From Hahella sp. (lineage in GTDB: Bacteria > Pseudomonadota > Gammaproteobacteria > Pseudomonadales > Oleiphilaceae), in contig JANQMN010000004.1 in the NCBI GenBank assembly GCA_028280065.1, positions 289,469-353,468 on the forward strand: 64,000 bases of DNA, in the 5' to 3' direction. Below are positions 55,179 to 64,000 of this stretch, piece by piece. Within the stretch, counting starts at the first letter, position 1. Every line of letters starts with the position of its first letter. The translations under genes were made by a program, and so were the position numbers. The notes beneath the pieces are model-generated. The model was not told the origin of the DNA, ran no database searches, and worked only from the letters and a program-made list of their open reading frames with translations.

Positions 55179-55844
55179 ATGAGACATATTGTTGTAACCT
55201 GTTTTGTCACTCTAATACTGGCGACCGGTGCCTGGGCACTGGCATCGCCCTCTCAGAAATGTGCCCAAATTTCACCTGCAGAAACCGACGCCATTGTCGA
55301 AATCCGTATCGGCAACAGCCAGGCGAGCGGTGTGGTGGTCGGCCAAGATCTGGTACTCACGGTTTTGCATTCGATTCCGGCCAACGACTCGGAAATAGAA
55401 CTGATTGCGAGCAATGCGTTTGCCGAAGTGCTGGCAGGCCATCAAGGTTACGATCTTGCGCTGCTGAAGGTCGATACCGGTGATATCAAACCTTTGCCTT
55501 TGAATTTACAGCCGATGTATCCAGGAGAGGCTGTTTGGGCGCTGGGATATCGAGATCATCAAATTAACACCACCGAAGGCAAGTACCTACGGCAAAATTA
55601 TCGTGGGTTACTTACCTCGGCGCCGATTGCGGAAGGTTATTCCGGCGGTGCATTACTGCACTGCAGCCAAAGCAACTATGCAATGACGGGTTTGCTGCAT
55701 GCTTTCACAGCCAAACTGGTGGCAGGCGAGTTAATAAACTCGGGGCATTCTCGGGCGATACCCGCTAAAGCAATCCACAACTTCCTCAAAGAGCAAGGCA
55801 TCCATGCAGAAACCTCACCGCCTTATGGTTTTGCTTTAAAATAG
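55179..55844 (+). CDS. Secreted trypsin-like serine protease
   Basis: A 221-residue protein with a signal peptide (about 1-21, ending GAWA) and a trypsin-like fold: H64 in VLTVLHSIP, D92 in GYDLALLKVD and S155 in AEGYSGGALLHC. The usual GDSGG is GYSGG, as in some periplasmic Deg-type and colicin-V-type members. C28 and C162 could form a disulfide. It has no PDZ domain. Probably periplasmic; the target is unknown. It precedes the RND operon by 78 bases but is likely separate. Confidence 0.8.
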   Translation: MRHIVVTCFVTLILATGAWALASPSQKCAQISPAETDAIVEIRIGNSQASGVVVGQDLVLTVLHSIPANDSEIELIASNAFAEVLAGHQGYDLALLKVDTGDIKPLPLNLQPMYPGEAVWALGYRDHQINTTEGKYLRQNYRGLLTSAPIAEGYSGGALLHCSQSNYAMTGLLHAFTAKLVAGELINSGHSRAIPAKAIHNFLKEQGIHAETSPPYGFALK

Positions 55845-55922
55845 CTTTTAAACTCCGATTAACAATCTATAGTCATTATATTTCCCCAATCAGCTAATAA
55901 CTTCTCTACACGGGATAATCTC

Positions 55923-56996
55923 ATGCACGCCTCCTTCACTTATCTATCGATACTGATCATCTGCGGCTTACTTTTATCAGCCTGCGGCCAATCCGTTTCT
56001 GAGCAAGATACAGCGCCACAACTTCGTTCTGTGCGCACACATACCGTTACACCGACATTCGGCAATATCTGGCGCGAATTTCCCGGCCAGGTGGACGCCG
56101 CTCAAAAGGCCGACCTCAGTTTCCGGGTTTCCGGCAAGGTCAATCAACTCAGCGTCAACGAAGGCGAGGAAGTGGCCGCCGACCAGCTGCTGGCGGCGCT
56201 GGACGACACCGATTTTAAGATTCAACTGGCCAGCCGCGAAGCGGAATACAATAGGGTGAAAAAGGATTTCGAACGGGCCAAGCAATTGGTGGAAAAGGGC
56301 GTTATTTCCCGTTCGGAATACAACAATTTTGAATCCCAGGAAGCGATCAGCAAGGCTAATCTGGAGTCCGCCAGGCAAAATCTCGTGTATACCCAGCTCA
56401 AAGCGCCATTTGCCGGGTTCATTGCCAAACGCCATATCGAGAGCTTTGAAGAAGTCAACGCCAAACAACTGGTCTTTACATTGCAGGATCTATCCTACCT
56501 CACGGTCAAGGTAGACATACCGGAAAGCGTGATTATCAAAAGCCAGCGGGATGGTAATGTCGAAGTTGCAGCGCTTTTCGACACGATTCCGGACACACCT
56601 TTCCCGTTAAAAATTAAAGAAGTCGCCACGCAACCGGATGAAGCGACCAGCACCTTTGAAGTCACCTTTAGCATGAGCGGCACTGACGCATTCAACATTC
56701 TACCCGGCATGTCCGTGACCGTACGCGTTAAACCGCCGGAGGGAGCTATTGCCAAATCCGATTCGTTTTTTGTGCCCAGCCACGCCGTCCTGGAAGATGA
56801 AACCGGCCGCTTTGTCTGGATTGCCGACCCCAGCGACAGCGGCTTGGGAACCATAGCAAAACGGTCAGTCGAAACAGGTGTGCTGACTGCCGAAGGCATC
56901 GAGATTTCCCAAGGATTGCAACCCGATGAGCTTGTCGTGGTTGCCGGCATGAGCAAAATGCACGACGGCTTGCAAGTGAAGCTGGGCAAGCAATAG
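55923..56996 (+). CDS. RND efflux periplasmic adaptor (membrane-fusion protein)
   Basis: A 357-residue lipoprotein (lipobox LLSAC, Cys21). It has the barrel-sandwich lipoyl halves (FRVSGKVNQLSVNEGEEVAA and LKAPFAGFIAKRHI), an alpha-hairpin between them (about 95-145), a beta-barrel and a membrane-proximal domain. This is the MexA/AcrA type. It links the permease at 57024, 27 bases downstream, to an outer-membrane channel that is not encoded here. Confidence 0.93.
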   Translation: MHASFTYLSILIICGLLLSACGQSVSEQDTAPQLRSVRTHTVTPTFGNIWREFPGQVDAAQKADLSFRVSGKVNQLSVNEGEEVAADQLLAALDDTDFKIQLASREAEYNRVKKDFERAKQLVEKGVISRSEYNNFESQEAISKANLESARQNLVYTQLKAPFAGFIAKRHIESFEEVNAKQLVFTLQDLSYLTVKVDIPESVIIKSQRDGNVEVAALFDTIPDTPFPLKIKEVATQPDEATSTFEVTFSMSGTDAFNILPGMSVTVRVKPPEGAIAKSDSFFVPSHAVLEDETGRFVWIADPSDSGLGTIAKRSVETGVLTAEGIEISQGLQPDELVVVAGMSKMHDGLQVKLGKQ

Positions 56997-57023
56997 TGAC
57001 GTTTAAAAAAGGAGAGTAAGCGC

Positions 57024-60000
57024 GTGAGCATGACCAAGTTTGCAATCGACAATAACCGGCTGACCTTGATACTGCTGCTTGTTGCCATCTTTGTCGGAAT
57101 CGAGACCTTTGAAAAAATGCCGAGAGCCTATGATCCCGGCTTTATCATTCGCACCGCCCAGGTTCTCGCCTATTTTCCCGGCGCCAGTCCCAAACGGGTG
57201 GAAGAGCTAGTCACCTCGAAGATTGAAGAAGTCGTGAAAGAAATTCCCGAACTGGACTATATCAAGAGTGAATCCCGCACCGGGGTATCGATCGTCAACG
57301 TCAATATTAAGGAAAGCTACAAAAACATGCGGCCAATCTGGGACAACCTGCGGCGCAAGATTGAAACGGTCGAACTGCCCGATGGCACCTCCACGCCACA
57401 AGTGAATGATGAGTTTGGCGACGTATTCGGCATCGTCCTGACCATTACCGGGGAAGGCTTCGATTATGCCGAGCTAAAAGTCGTGGCGGACCAGGTGAAA
57501 TCGGCGCTGTTGCGAATTCCGGATGCCGCCAAGGTGGATATTCTCGGCGATCAGGAGGAACGGGTGTTTATCGAATACGAGAACAGCCGCTTGGCCGAAC
57601 TCGGCATCTCCGCAAATCAGCTTTTACAGACCCTGCAGGCCCGCAATATTGTCTTGTCCGGCGGCACCATTACCCTGGGCCAGGAACGTATCGCCTTGGA
57701 ACCGTCCGGTAACTTTGAAACCATCGAGGACATCGGCCAAACCATCATTCAAATTCCCGGCACGGACCGTCTACTCTATTTACGCGACATCGCCAAAGTT
57801 CAACGCGGCTATATCGATCCCCCCAGCAGCATGGTGCACTCGTCAGGAACACCGGCCCTGGCCATTGCCATATCCATGCGCGAAGGCGGCAACAATATAC
57901 TGTTAGGCGAGCAAGTACAGCAAGCCATGCAGACCTTCAATCAGAATTATCCCTACGGAATAGAGTTCGACGTGGTGAACTTCTCTCCCGCAGAAGTTGA
58001 TAAAAAGGTCAGCGATTTTGTCCTCAATCTGCTCCAGGCGATACTGGTTGTTTCGGTTGTCATGCTACTGACCCTGGGAGTACGCACCGGATTGATCGTA
58101 TCCTCTCTCATCCCGATTTCTATGTTGCTGACCGTGATCGTCATGACTTTTTTTGAAATCGGTCTCGACCAAATATCTCTCGCCGCTCTGATCATCGCCT
58201 TGGGTATGCTGGTGGATAACGGCATCGTGATGTCGGAGAGCATCATGGTGCAGATGGAAAAAGGAAAATCCGCGATTCAGGCAGCAGTGGATTCTGCCAG
58301 CGAATTGAAAATCCCCCTGCTCACAGCATCGTTAACCACTTCTGCCGCTTTTTTACCGATCTTTTTAGCGGAATCCGAGGTCGGCGAATTCACCGCCTCG
58401 CTGTTCAAGGTTGTCACCATCACTCTGCTGTGTTCATGGCTGGTTTCCCTAACCGTGATTCCGTTGTTTTGTGTGCAGTTTCTAAAGGTTACGCCCAAGG
58501 AAGACGATTACTCAGGAAATTTCTACAGCTTTTATCGAAAACTATTAAACACGCTCCTACGGCACCGTTGGCCTACCTTAGGTGCAACACTCGCGGTCTT
58601 CATTATCGCCATGAACGGATTTGCCTTGGTTCCCAAGTTGTTTTTTCCGCCTTCCGACCGCCTCTATTTCAAAGCTGAAATTGAATTGCCGACGGGAACC
58701 TCAATCGATATGACCCAAGCGATAATTGAAGATCTTGAACGATTTACCGCCGAGGAATTGCAGGTTTCCGAAAGCCGGCCGGATGGTGTGACAAACTGGG
58801 TAAGTTATATCGGCAATTCCGGCCCCCGTTTTATTCTCTCCCACAATCCAAAACCGTCCAGCTCCAATACCGGTTTAATGATCCTCAATGTCACCTCGGC
58901 GGAGGTCATCGGTTCGCTGATGACAAAAATGGCGAATTACGCCTTAGTCGAGCATCCGGACTTGGATTTGAAGCTGCGTCTGATCGAAAACGGCCCGGCA
59001 GTGACGAACCCTGTCGCTGTGAGGCTATCCAGCGATGACGGCGAGTTCTTGTTTCAAAACGTTGCCCGATTAAAAGATAAAATGCGGGAAATTGGCGGTC
59101 TAACTAACATCTCCGATGATTGGGGGCAACGCATCAAAAAACTGCAAATCAATATCAACCAGACCCGAGCCCTCCGAGCCGGTATTAGTAGTGAAGACAT
59201 CGCTGTTTCCCTGCAAGGCGGGATCAGCGGCTTGGAACTCACCGAGTACCGGGAAGGCGAAGAAGTTATCCCGGTGCTGTTGCGTTCCAGCGCCGCAGTG
59301 CAAAACGACATCAACAAACTGGAGTCCTTATCCGTTTACGCCCAAGGCAGCGGCCGCTCGGTCCCGCTACGGCAGGTGGCGGAAATTCAGGTGGTATGGG
59401 ATGTATCCAAGATATTACGCCGGGATAGTTTGAAAACCGTGGAAATCGGAGCGCAACTGGCCGCAGGAGCCAACGCTGCAGAGAAGTTTGCCGCCCTCAC
59501 TCCCTGGCTGGATTCGCAACAGCAGGATTGGGGAATTCGCATGACCTACGAGTTGGGCGGCGAGTCGGAATCGTCCGATAAAGCCAATCAGTCCATTACC
59601 GACAAGCTCCCCATTGCCGGATTTATCATTCTGATTTTACTGGTGGCGCAATTTAACTCGATCCGCAAACCTATCATTATTCTCACTACCATCCCGCTGG
59701 GTCTGATTGGTGTCATCGCCGGATTGCTGCTGGCCAACTCCTTTTTTGGCTTTATGACCTTTCTGGGCGTGATCTCATTGGCCGGGATAGTGATCAACAA
59801 TGCGATTGTCTTGCTGGAGCGCATTCAAATTGAACTGGAAACCGGACTCAGCCAGCTTGAGGCAATCCTGGCTGCCGCCCAACAACGCGCTCGGCCGATT
59901 CTTCTGACCACGGCAACGACGGTGCTTGGCCTAATTCCACTCTATCTCGGCGGCGGGGAAATGTGGGAGCCTATGGCCGTCAGTATCATGGCCGGCCTGC

Positions 60001-60071
60001 TGTTCTCCACCTTGTTGACCCTGGGTGTGGTTCCCGTTTTATATGCCATACTATTCCAAGTAAAAAACTAA
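57024..60071 (+). CDS. RND-family efflux permease
   Basis: A 1015-residue inner-membrane pump with the AcrB layout: TM1 near the start, two large periplasmic loops (about 35-335 and 550-850) and twelve helices. TM4 carries ALGMLVDNGIVMSESI, where AcrB has two Asp; here the second is Asn, a variant found in other RND groups. Start is GTG at 57024 with GGAG nine bases upstream; ATG at 57030 is too far from the ribosome site. Substrates are unknown. A TolC-type channel must come from elsewhere. Confidence 0.94.
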   Translation: MSMTKFAIDNNRLTLILLLVAIFVGIETFEKMPRAYDPGFIIRTAQVLAYFPGASPKRVEELVTSKIEEVVKEIPELDYIKSESRTGVSIVNVNIKESYKNMRPIWDNLRRKIETVELPDGTSTPQVNDEFGDVFGIVLTITGEGFDYAELKVVADQVKSALLRIPDAAKVDILGDQEERVFIEYENSRLAELGISANQLLQTLQARNIVLSGGTITLGQERIALEPSGNFETIEDIGQTIIQIPGTDRLLYLRDIAKVQRGYIDPPSSMVHSSGTPALAIAISMREGGNNILLGEQVQQAMQTFNQNYPYGIEFDVVNFSPAEVDKKVSDFVLNLLQAILVVSVVMLLTLGVRTGLIVSSLIPISMLLTVIVMTFFEIGLDQISLAALIIALGMLVDNGIVMSESIMVQMEKGKSAIQAAVDSASELKIPLLTASLTTSAAFLPIFLAESEVGEFTASLFKVVTITLLCSWLVSLTVIPLFCVQFLKVTPKEDDYSGNFYSFYRKLLNTLLRHRWPTLGATLAVFIIAMNGFALVPKLFFPPSDRLYFKAEIELPTGTSIDMTQAIIEDLERFTAEELQVSESRPDGVTNWVSYIGNSGPRFILSHNPKPSSSNTGLMILNVTSAEVIGSLMTKMANYALVEHPDLDLKLRLIENGPAVTNPVAVRLSSDDGEFLFQNVARLKDKMREIGGLTNISDDWGQRIKKLQININQTRALRAGISSEDIAVSLQGGISGLELTEYREGEEVIPVLLRSSAAVQNDINKLESLSVYAQGSGRSVPLRQVAEIQVVWDVSKILRRDSLKTVEIGAQLAAGANAAEKFAALTPWLDSQQQDWGIRMTYELGGESESSDKANQSITDKLPIAGFIILILLVAQFNSIRKPIIILTTIPLGLIGVIAGLLLANSFFGFMTFLGVISLAGIVINNAIVLLERIQIELETGLSQLEAILAAAQQRARPILLTTATTVLGLIPLYLGGGEMWEPMAVSIMAGLLFSTLLTLGVVPVLYAILFQVKN

Positions 60072-60106
60072 TTTTCTCGATTACCGATGGTTGCCGACTG
60101 CGCCCT

Positions 60107-60688
60107 ATGCTGAACTCACGCCGCCTGGAAACGCCGTTATGCAGACTTGGTATTACCTTGCTACTGCTGCTGGGATGTGCCTTTGCGAATGGCGCTGAAC
60201 GCCCTAAACCAACTCTCGACAAAAAACTTTACAGCGGCTTCGGCCGCGGCTGGGTCGATATTCGTGAAACCAGGTTGGATTTGGATTATCGGGTATATAC
60301 CTTCGATGTTTTCGCAGGTTGGAATCTCCACCGCAATTTTGCATTGGAGGGGCGTATAGGCGCTGGCAGCGAGGATATTCAATTTAATACCAGTTATGCC
60401 TTGGACAGTTATCTGTCCCTGTATACAAAACCGCAGTACAGTGCCGGCCCAATCAAACTATATGGCTTGGTAGGCGCTACTCTGGTCAATTATGAAGAAG
60501 AGCGCTTTGTCTGCGACGAGACCTGCGGCGACCTGAAACGCGACGAATCAGCCGCCTCTGTTTCCTACGGTATAGGGGCAAGGGTATCGGTTCGCGCTTT
60601 CTTGGTGGGTATCGAGTATCTGCAACTGCTCGACAAGAATAACTACCGACTGGATAAAGCCGGTTTCATCTTCGGCATCCGGTTCTAG
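60107..60688 (+). CDS. Small outer-membrane beta-barrel protein
   Basis: A 193-residue protein with a signal peptide (about 1-27, ending ANGA) and eight likely strands, for example YTFDVFAGWNLHRNFALEGR, LYTKPQYSAGPIKLYGLVGA and FIFGIRF at the end (terminal Phe). This is the OmpA-type/OMP_b-brl pattern. It carries a Cys pair, FVCDETCGD, in a loop. The ATG at 60107 leads directly into the signal; the earlier open frame runs inside the permease gene. It sits 35 bases after the permease and is probably cotranscribed, but it is not a TolC-type channel. Confidence 0.72.
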   Translation: MLNSRRLETPLCRLGITLLLLLGCAFANGAERPKPTLDKKLYSGFGRGWVDIRETRLDLDYRVYTFDVFAGWNLHRNFALEGRIGAGSEDIQFNTSYALDSYLSLYTKPQYSAGPIKLYGLVGATLVNYEEERFVCDETCGDLKRDESAASVSYGIGARVSVRAFLVGIEYLQLLDKNNYRLDKAGFIFGIRF

Positions 60689-60697
60689 ATCTTAACC

Positions 60698-62374
60698 ATG
60701 ATAGAACGCAAAGACCCCGTTCTAAAAGCACTGGAACACCTCAAACACAGCTACCTTGGCGAGCTCCCCGGCCGCCTCGCCTATATTTCGGAAATGTGGT
60801 CGGAGCTTTCCGACAAATGGGATCTGGAACAGGCCTATGAACTGCTCAGCTATCTCCATAATCTAGCCGGCTCGGGCCAAACCTTTGGCTGCGGAGACCT
60901 GGGGACCGTTGCGAAAGAAGCGGAATCCGTGCTTCTGGAGTGTATAAAACGCAATCACATGAATACGGTTTCGGGACATGAAATTGACTGCATCATCAAA
61001 ACCCTGAAAAACTGTAAGCCGGTGATCATTCATGAATCCGGCATATACCTGCCTTCGCTACCTGCACTGAGCCAGGCGAACAAAGAGATTTTTATTCTGG
61101 AGGATAACAAGTTTCTGGCCCGAACCCTGTCTCATAGTCTGCTCAGCTACGGCTATAATCTGCACACTTACAATACCGTCGAAGGTTTCCAGTCAGCCGT
61201 CAGCGCGAAACTACCGGATGCCGTTATTGTGGATATCCAGTTCTGTAAAAACCAGGATATGGATATTCATCGAATTCGAGAACTAAAACAGGTGGCGGCG
61301 GATTTAACCGTGCCAGCGCTGGTATTAGGGAACAACAGCGATTTTTCGTTAAAACTCGCCGCAAAACGGGCTGGCGCGGACGCGTTTCAGACAAAACCGG
61401 TGGAAATCGACATCTTGGTCAGCGACCTGGACCGGCTAACCGCCGGCGGCCATGCGTCGGAAGAGCTCAGGGTGCTTTTTATCGACCACGATCAAGAGTT
61501 TGCCAACCATAACGCGCTGCTAATCGAAAAAGCCGGGATGAAAGGAAAAGTCGTGACCAAACCTGGTAAAGTTGGCGACGCCATTGGCGAGTTCAATCCG
61601 GATTTAATCGTCATGGAACTGTTTCTACCGGAATGCAATGGCCGGGAACTCGCGGATATCATTCGATTTTACCCACACTACCTACATATCCCCGTCGTCT
61701 TTCTTTCCACTGAGCCGCAAATCATGCTGCAACTGTCGCAGTTGAAAATGGCCGGCGACGATTTTCTTATCAAGCCCCTGACCGATACCGAACTACTGAA
61801 CGCGGTCCGGTTCAGGGCGATGCGATCCCGGCAGATCAGCGAGATGATGAGCCTGGATCACCTCACGGGCCTACTCAAGCACACGGCAATCAAGGACCGG
61901 CTGAAGTTCGAAATGTCCCGCGCCGTGCGTTCCGGCATACACTTCAGCCTGGTTATGCTGGATCTGGACTATTTCCGCGCGATTAACGAGTCTTATGGTC
62001 ATGTCGTGGGAGACCGGGTGATTCGCAGCCTGGGACGGCTTTTAAGGCAACGCGTACGTACCGGCGATGCGGTAGCGCGCTATGGCGGCGAAGAGTTTGC
62101 CATCATCCTTTATGACTGTATTTTGTTTAACGCCGAGGCGGTGATGGAAAAACTGCTGTTGGATTTTAGTCAGCAGTATTTTTCCGACCGCGGCGCAAGT
62201 TTCAATGTGACTTTTAGCTGTGGAATCTGCTACTCCGCCGATGTTAAAAACCCTGAAGAATTACTGGAGGCCGCCGAAGGCGCACTGCGACTGGCTAAAA
62301 CGTCCGGCCGCAACCAAGTGCAGGTCTATCGAAAATCCACTATCGGGGCGACCCCATCTCCAAAGCGAATTTGA
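60698..62374 (+). CDS. Hpt-REC-REC-GGDEF signalling protein (diguanylate cyclase)
   Basis: A 558-residue cytoplasmic protein. The N-terminal Hpt-like domain has H54 (YLHNLAGSGQTFG). The first receiver (about 130-245) has D179 (AVIVDIQF). The second (about 257-370) has E307 where Asp is expected (LIVMELFLPE), so it cannot be phosphorylated normally and may mimic the active state. The C-terminal GGDEF domain has an active G463-GEEF and an inhibitory-site RxxD just upstream (RTGDAVARYGGEEF). It makes c-di-GMP. It lies nine bases after the beta-barrel gene. Confidence 0.9.
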   Translation: MIERKDPVLKALEHLKHSYLGELPGRLAYISEMWSELSDKWDLEQAYELLSYLHNLAGSGQTFGCGDLGTVAKEAESVLLECIKRNHMNTVSGHEIDCIIKTLKNCKPVIIHESGIYLPSLPALSQANKEIFILEDNKFLARTLSHSLLSYGYNLHTYNTVEGFQSAVSAKLPDAVIVDIQFCKNQDMDIHRIRELKQVAADLTVPALVLGNNSDFSLKLAAKRAGADAFQTKPVEIDILVSDLDRLTAGGHASEELRVLFIDHDQEFANHNALLIEKAGMKGKVVTKPGKVGDAIGEFNPDLIVMELFLPECNGRELADIIRFYPHYLHIPVVFLSTEPQIMLQLSQLKMAGDDFLIKPLTDTELLNAVRFRAMRSRQISEMMSLDHLTGLLKHTAIKDRLKFEMSRAVRSGIHFSLVMLDLDYFRAINESYGHVVGDRVIRSLGRLLRQRVRTGDAVARYGGEEFAIILYDCILFNAEAVMEKLLLDFSQQYFSDRGASFNVTFSCGICYSADVKNPEELLEAAEGALRLAKTSGRNQVQVYRKSTIGATPSPKRI

Positions 62375-62498
62375 TTAACCCGGCTACCGGCAAAGTCCTT
62401 CTTCGGCAGTAATTAACTAAACTATGGATAGAAGTTGCACAAGTTTTGGAGGTATTATTTAAAAGAACCACAGGCTCTGTTGACGGAGGGTTTTGATC

Positions 62499-62978
62499 AT
62501 GAAAACAGTATTGCTTCTTCTAAGCATTTTGCTATCGACATTAGCTCACGCCCAGGTTGACATCACGCTGGATTCGCCAGATACGTTTACCGATCTGGAA
62601 TCGGCAAGAAACACCCAAATCAAAACCTTTGCGGATTTCGAAAAGACCCTGGCAAGAGAACTGACGCCGCTGCTTGCCGAAGGGAAGCATTTACGGCTGA
62701 TTATTCAGGATGTCGATCAGGCAGGCCGCATAGATCATTTTCCCAAAATAGGTACCAAGCCGGTTCGTGTGGTGAAAGACCTGGACAAAGCCAGTATTAA
62801 ATTTGAATACGAAATTGTCGATAAGTCCGGCAACGTAGAGCAGGCAGGCCAGTTAACATTGAAGGAGTTGAACCCAAAAATTGACATCAAGGATAAGCAC
62901 CGCCGCTCTGATTTCAACTTCTATTATGTGGTAAAACTGATGAAGGAATGGCTCCAGGATGGAACTTTAGCATCCTGA
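62499..62978 (+). CDS. DUF3016 exported protein
   Basis: A 159-residue protein with a signal peptide (about 1-19, ending LAHA) and a DUF3016 body: VDITLDSPDTFTDLESARN at the start, GKHLRLIIQDVDQAGRI in the middle and FNFYYVVKLMKEWL at the end. The ATG at 62499 follows GGAGGG at good distance. It is monocistronic with a hairpin right after the stop. No function is known; it is predicted periplasmic. Confidence 0.82.
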   Translation: MKTVLLLLSILLSTLAHAQVDITLDSPDTFTDLESARNTQIKTFADFEKTLARELTPLLAEGKHLRLIIQDVDQAGRIDHFPKIGTKPVRVVKDLDKASIKFEYEIVDKSGNVEQAGQLTLKELNPKIDIKDKHRRSDFNFYYVVKLMKEWLQDGTLAS

Positions 62979-62979
62979 A

Positions 62980-62999
62980 TTAGGCCCTTACAGGCCTAA
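62980..62999 (+). terminator. Hairpin after the DUF3016 gene
   Basis: TTAGGCC (62980-62986) pairs with GGCCTAA (62993-62999) with a 6-base loop, starting two bases past the stop codon. No T-tract follows. Confidence 0.45.
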
Positions 63000-63129
63000 G
63001 GGGCAGTCAGAGCCTGCAGGCATGGTTTCTACACTTTTTATGAGAAGTAGGAGACGGCTTATGGGTATCCCCTTATCTGATTGGTCGAACGATTTCGCAG
63101 CCTGCAGATATGTCAACGTTCTGCGAGAA

Positions 63130-63492
63130 TTATTGAAAAACTTCGGAAAGACTTTTAGCGACTAATACCCGTTCAGACCAGAGCAGGAGGGTTCCCGTTT
63201 CTGCACGGTGTATTAGCGCCTTTTGCTCGTCGGTCAAACAACCAAATCTGGTCTCCAGCAGTCGAATCAACAATCTGGCTTCACCTTCCTGAACACCTTC
63301 GCGTCGCCCCTGCTGCATACCTTGCTGCAGCCCTTGTCTCATTCCTTCCTCCCGGAATCGTTCTGCGAATCCAGTCATTGTTTCAAACTCCTCTGGGTAA
63401 CGTTGTTGATACTGCCGCTTTTCATTATCGTCAAGCTGGGAATAGATGTCGATGACATCAAGCAACCACCCGATACGCCTTCCGTGCAACAC
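63130..63492 (-). pseudogene. C-terminal fragment of an Rpn-family (PD-(D/E)XK) recombination-promoting nuclease
   Basis: A 120-residue open frame matching only the tail of Rpn/PD-(D/E)XK transposase-like proteins: a helical segment (GWLLDVIDIYSQLDD), the repeat EGMRQGLQQGMQQGRREG and a DUF4351-like end (LLIRLLETRFGCLTDEQKAL). The nuclease domain is missing. Its 5' end overlaps the end of the upstream transposase gene in another frame by 35 bases, so the real start was lost when the two genes were joined. It is probably not functional. Confidence 0.7.
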
Positions 63493-64000
63493 TTAATCCC
63501 CGGAACCAGTTCTGATTAAATCGCCGTGCATAGGCGCGGATATTTTCAACACTTCCCGAACAATGAGAGTAGTTTCGCCCATAACACTGCATCTGTTCGA
63601 GCCACTGGTCCGGCTCAACCCCCAATCGGGCAAGAATAGGGGTTAAGGATTGCGGAATCGCCCCGCGCTTATCTTCACGAATGGCTCTGCCTGCTGTTTC
63701 CACTAGTTCAAAATAGTCTTCACGGGTGAAGGGTAAGGCGGTATGGATATCTGTGTGAGCACTGCCGTCAAAAGGCATCAACGCAGCCTGGGGCCAATGA
63801 CCGACATTGATCTGCTGCTTGATCTCCTCCTGCCGTTGAATGCGAGCCTGGAGCTGTTTCCGGGCCTTGGTTTTACTCCGCTTCTCTTTCGCATACGCAA
63901 ACAAGCGCTGCTGCAGCGAGGTATAGTCGGAAGCATCCGGTGAATCCGCCACCCCTGCCCTGACCGGATTCAGATCCACATACGCCATACAGGTCAGCAC
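63458..64000 (-). CDS. REP-associated tyrosine transposase (RAYT)-like protein, C-terminal part
   Basis: The window cuts the gene on its 5' side; 180 residues are visible. They begin MLTCMAYVDLNPVRAG, the hallmark around the catalytic tyrosine of Y1/RAYT transposases, followed by a basic helix (AYAKEKRSKTKARKQLQARI) and a C-terminal region (LPFTREDYFELVETAGRAI, YSHCSGSVENIRAYA) typical of this long RAYT type. The HUH motif lies outside the window. The end, KAYRVVA, runs into the Rpn fragment, so the last residues may not be native. Confidence 0.75.
   Translation of the reverse strand: MLTCMAYVDLNPVRAGVADSPDASDYTSLQQRLFAYAKEKRSKTKARKQLQARIQRQEEIKQQINVGHWPQAALMPFDGSAHTDIHTALPFTREDYFELVETAGRAIREDKRGAIPQSLTPILARLGVEPDQWLEQMQCYGRNYSHCSGSVENIRAYARRFNQNWFRGLSVARKAYRVVA

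Noticed and set aside
57024..60688. The beta-barrel gene at 60107 as the outer-membrane channel of the RND pump
   Set aside because: At 193 residues it is far too short for a TolC-type channel and lacks the helical barrel; it looks like an 8-stranded OmpA-type protein.
1..64000. tRNA, rRNA, CRISPR arrays, prophage or an intact defence system
   Set aside because: No cloverleaf with tRNA consensus, no rRNA-like stretch, no regularly spaced repeats, and no cluster of phage or defence genes was seen on either strand.

Overview
The window looks like chromosomal DNA of a free-living gammaproteobacterium of the Pseudomonadales/Oceanospirillales type. This is inferred from gene content: a GlrK/GlrR-like two-component pair, a PA2779/PA2778-like pair, a VC_2705-type sodium:solute symporter with its DUF4212 partner and an MxtR/CrbS-like sensor, OmpW, an AlkJ-like GMC oxidoreductase, tripartite RND efflux genes, and many two-component and cyclic-di-GMP proteins. 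Base composition is moderate and genes are densely packed. I saw no rRNA, tRNA, CRISPR array, intact prophage or intact defence locus. The species cannot be fixed from sequence reading alone.

Layout. 1-8.6 kb: a MalT/LAL-like regulator with degenerate ATP-binding motifs, divergent from a kinase-fold protein, then a HAD phosphatase, a DUF5675 protein, an unknown protein and a chemoreceptor. 8.6-17.9 kb: an acetate/carboxylate-type cluster (DEDDh exonuclease, cNMP/CBS/DUF294 protein, symporter large and small subunits) divergent from a giant SSS-STAC-PAS hybrid kinase, which overlaps a secreted metallopeptidase gene by one base. 17.9-23 kb: a membrane sulfatase-like protein, 6-phosphofructokinase, a strongly palindromic repeat element of about 145 bp, and a beta-barrel protein. 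23-28.4 kb: an ECF sigma / anti-sigma-like / small protein / DUF3106 operon, a DUF2721 protein and GlrR/GlrK. 28.6-36.3 kb: BON protein, PA2779/PA2778 pair, DUF445 protein, EAL-like/HDOD protein, GMC oxidoreductase and OmpW. 36.4-46 kb: a membrane protein, a CPBP protease divergent from a LytS/LytTR pair, a hybrid kinase, an AhpD-like protein, a GNAT, a TPR-like protein and an amidase. 46.2-48.8 kb: a compact DUF3179 lipoprotein / outer-membrane protein / TlpA-like operon. 48.9-53.6 kb: a large DUF4214 protein carrying an unannotated HExxH...E site, followed by a decayed accessory patch containing a frameshifted HEPN-like remnant and an orphan gene broken by a 4-bp tandem duplication, with a membrane partner. 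53.7-63 kb: flavoprotein, trypsin-like protease, RND efflux pair, beta-barrel protein, Hpt-REC-REC-GGDEF regulator and DUF3016 protein. 63.1-64 kb: a truncated Rpn-family fragment fused against the end of a RAYT-like transposase that runs off the window.

How the genes work together. Most of the window is signalling and envelope function. The symporter cluster and its SSS-containing kinase probably sense and import a small carboxylate. GlrKR, LytS/LytTR, the ECF operon and several orphan kinases regulate envelope or stress genes. The places most likely to hold undescribed biology are the DUF3179/outer-membrane/TlpA operon, the DUF4214 putative metallopeptidase, the decayed cassette at 52.2-53.6 kb, the palindromic element at 21.9 kb, and the kinase-fold gene next to the LAL regulator.
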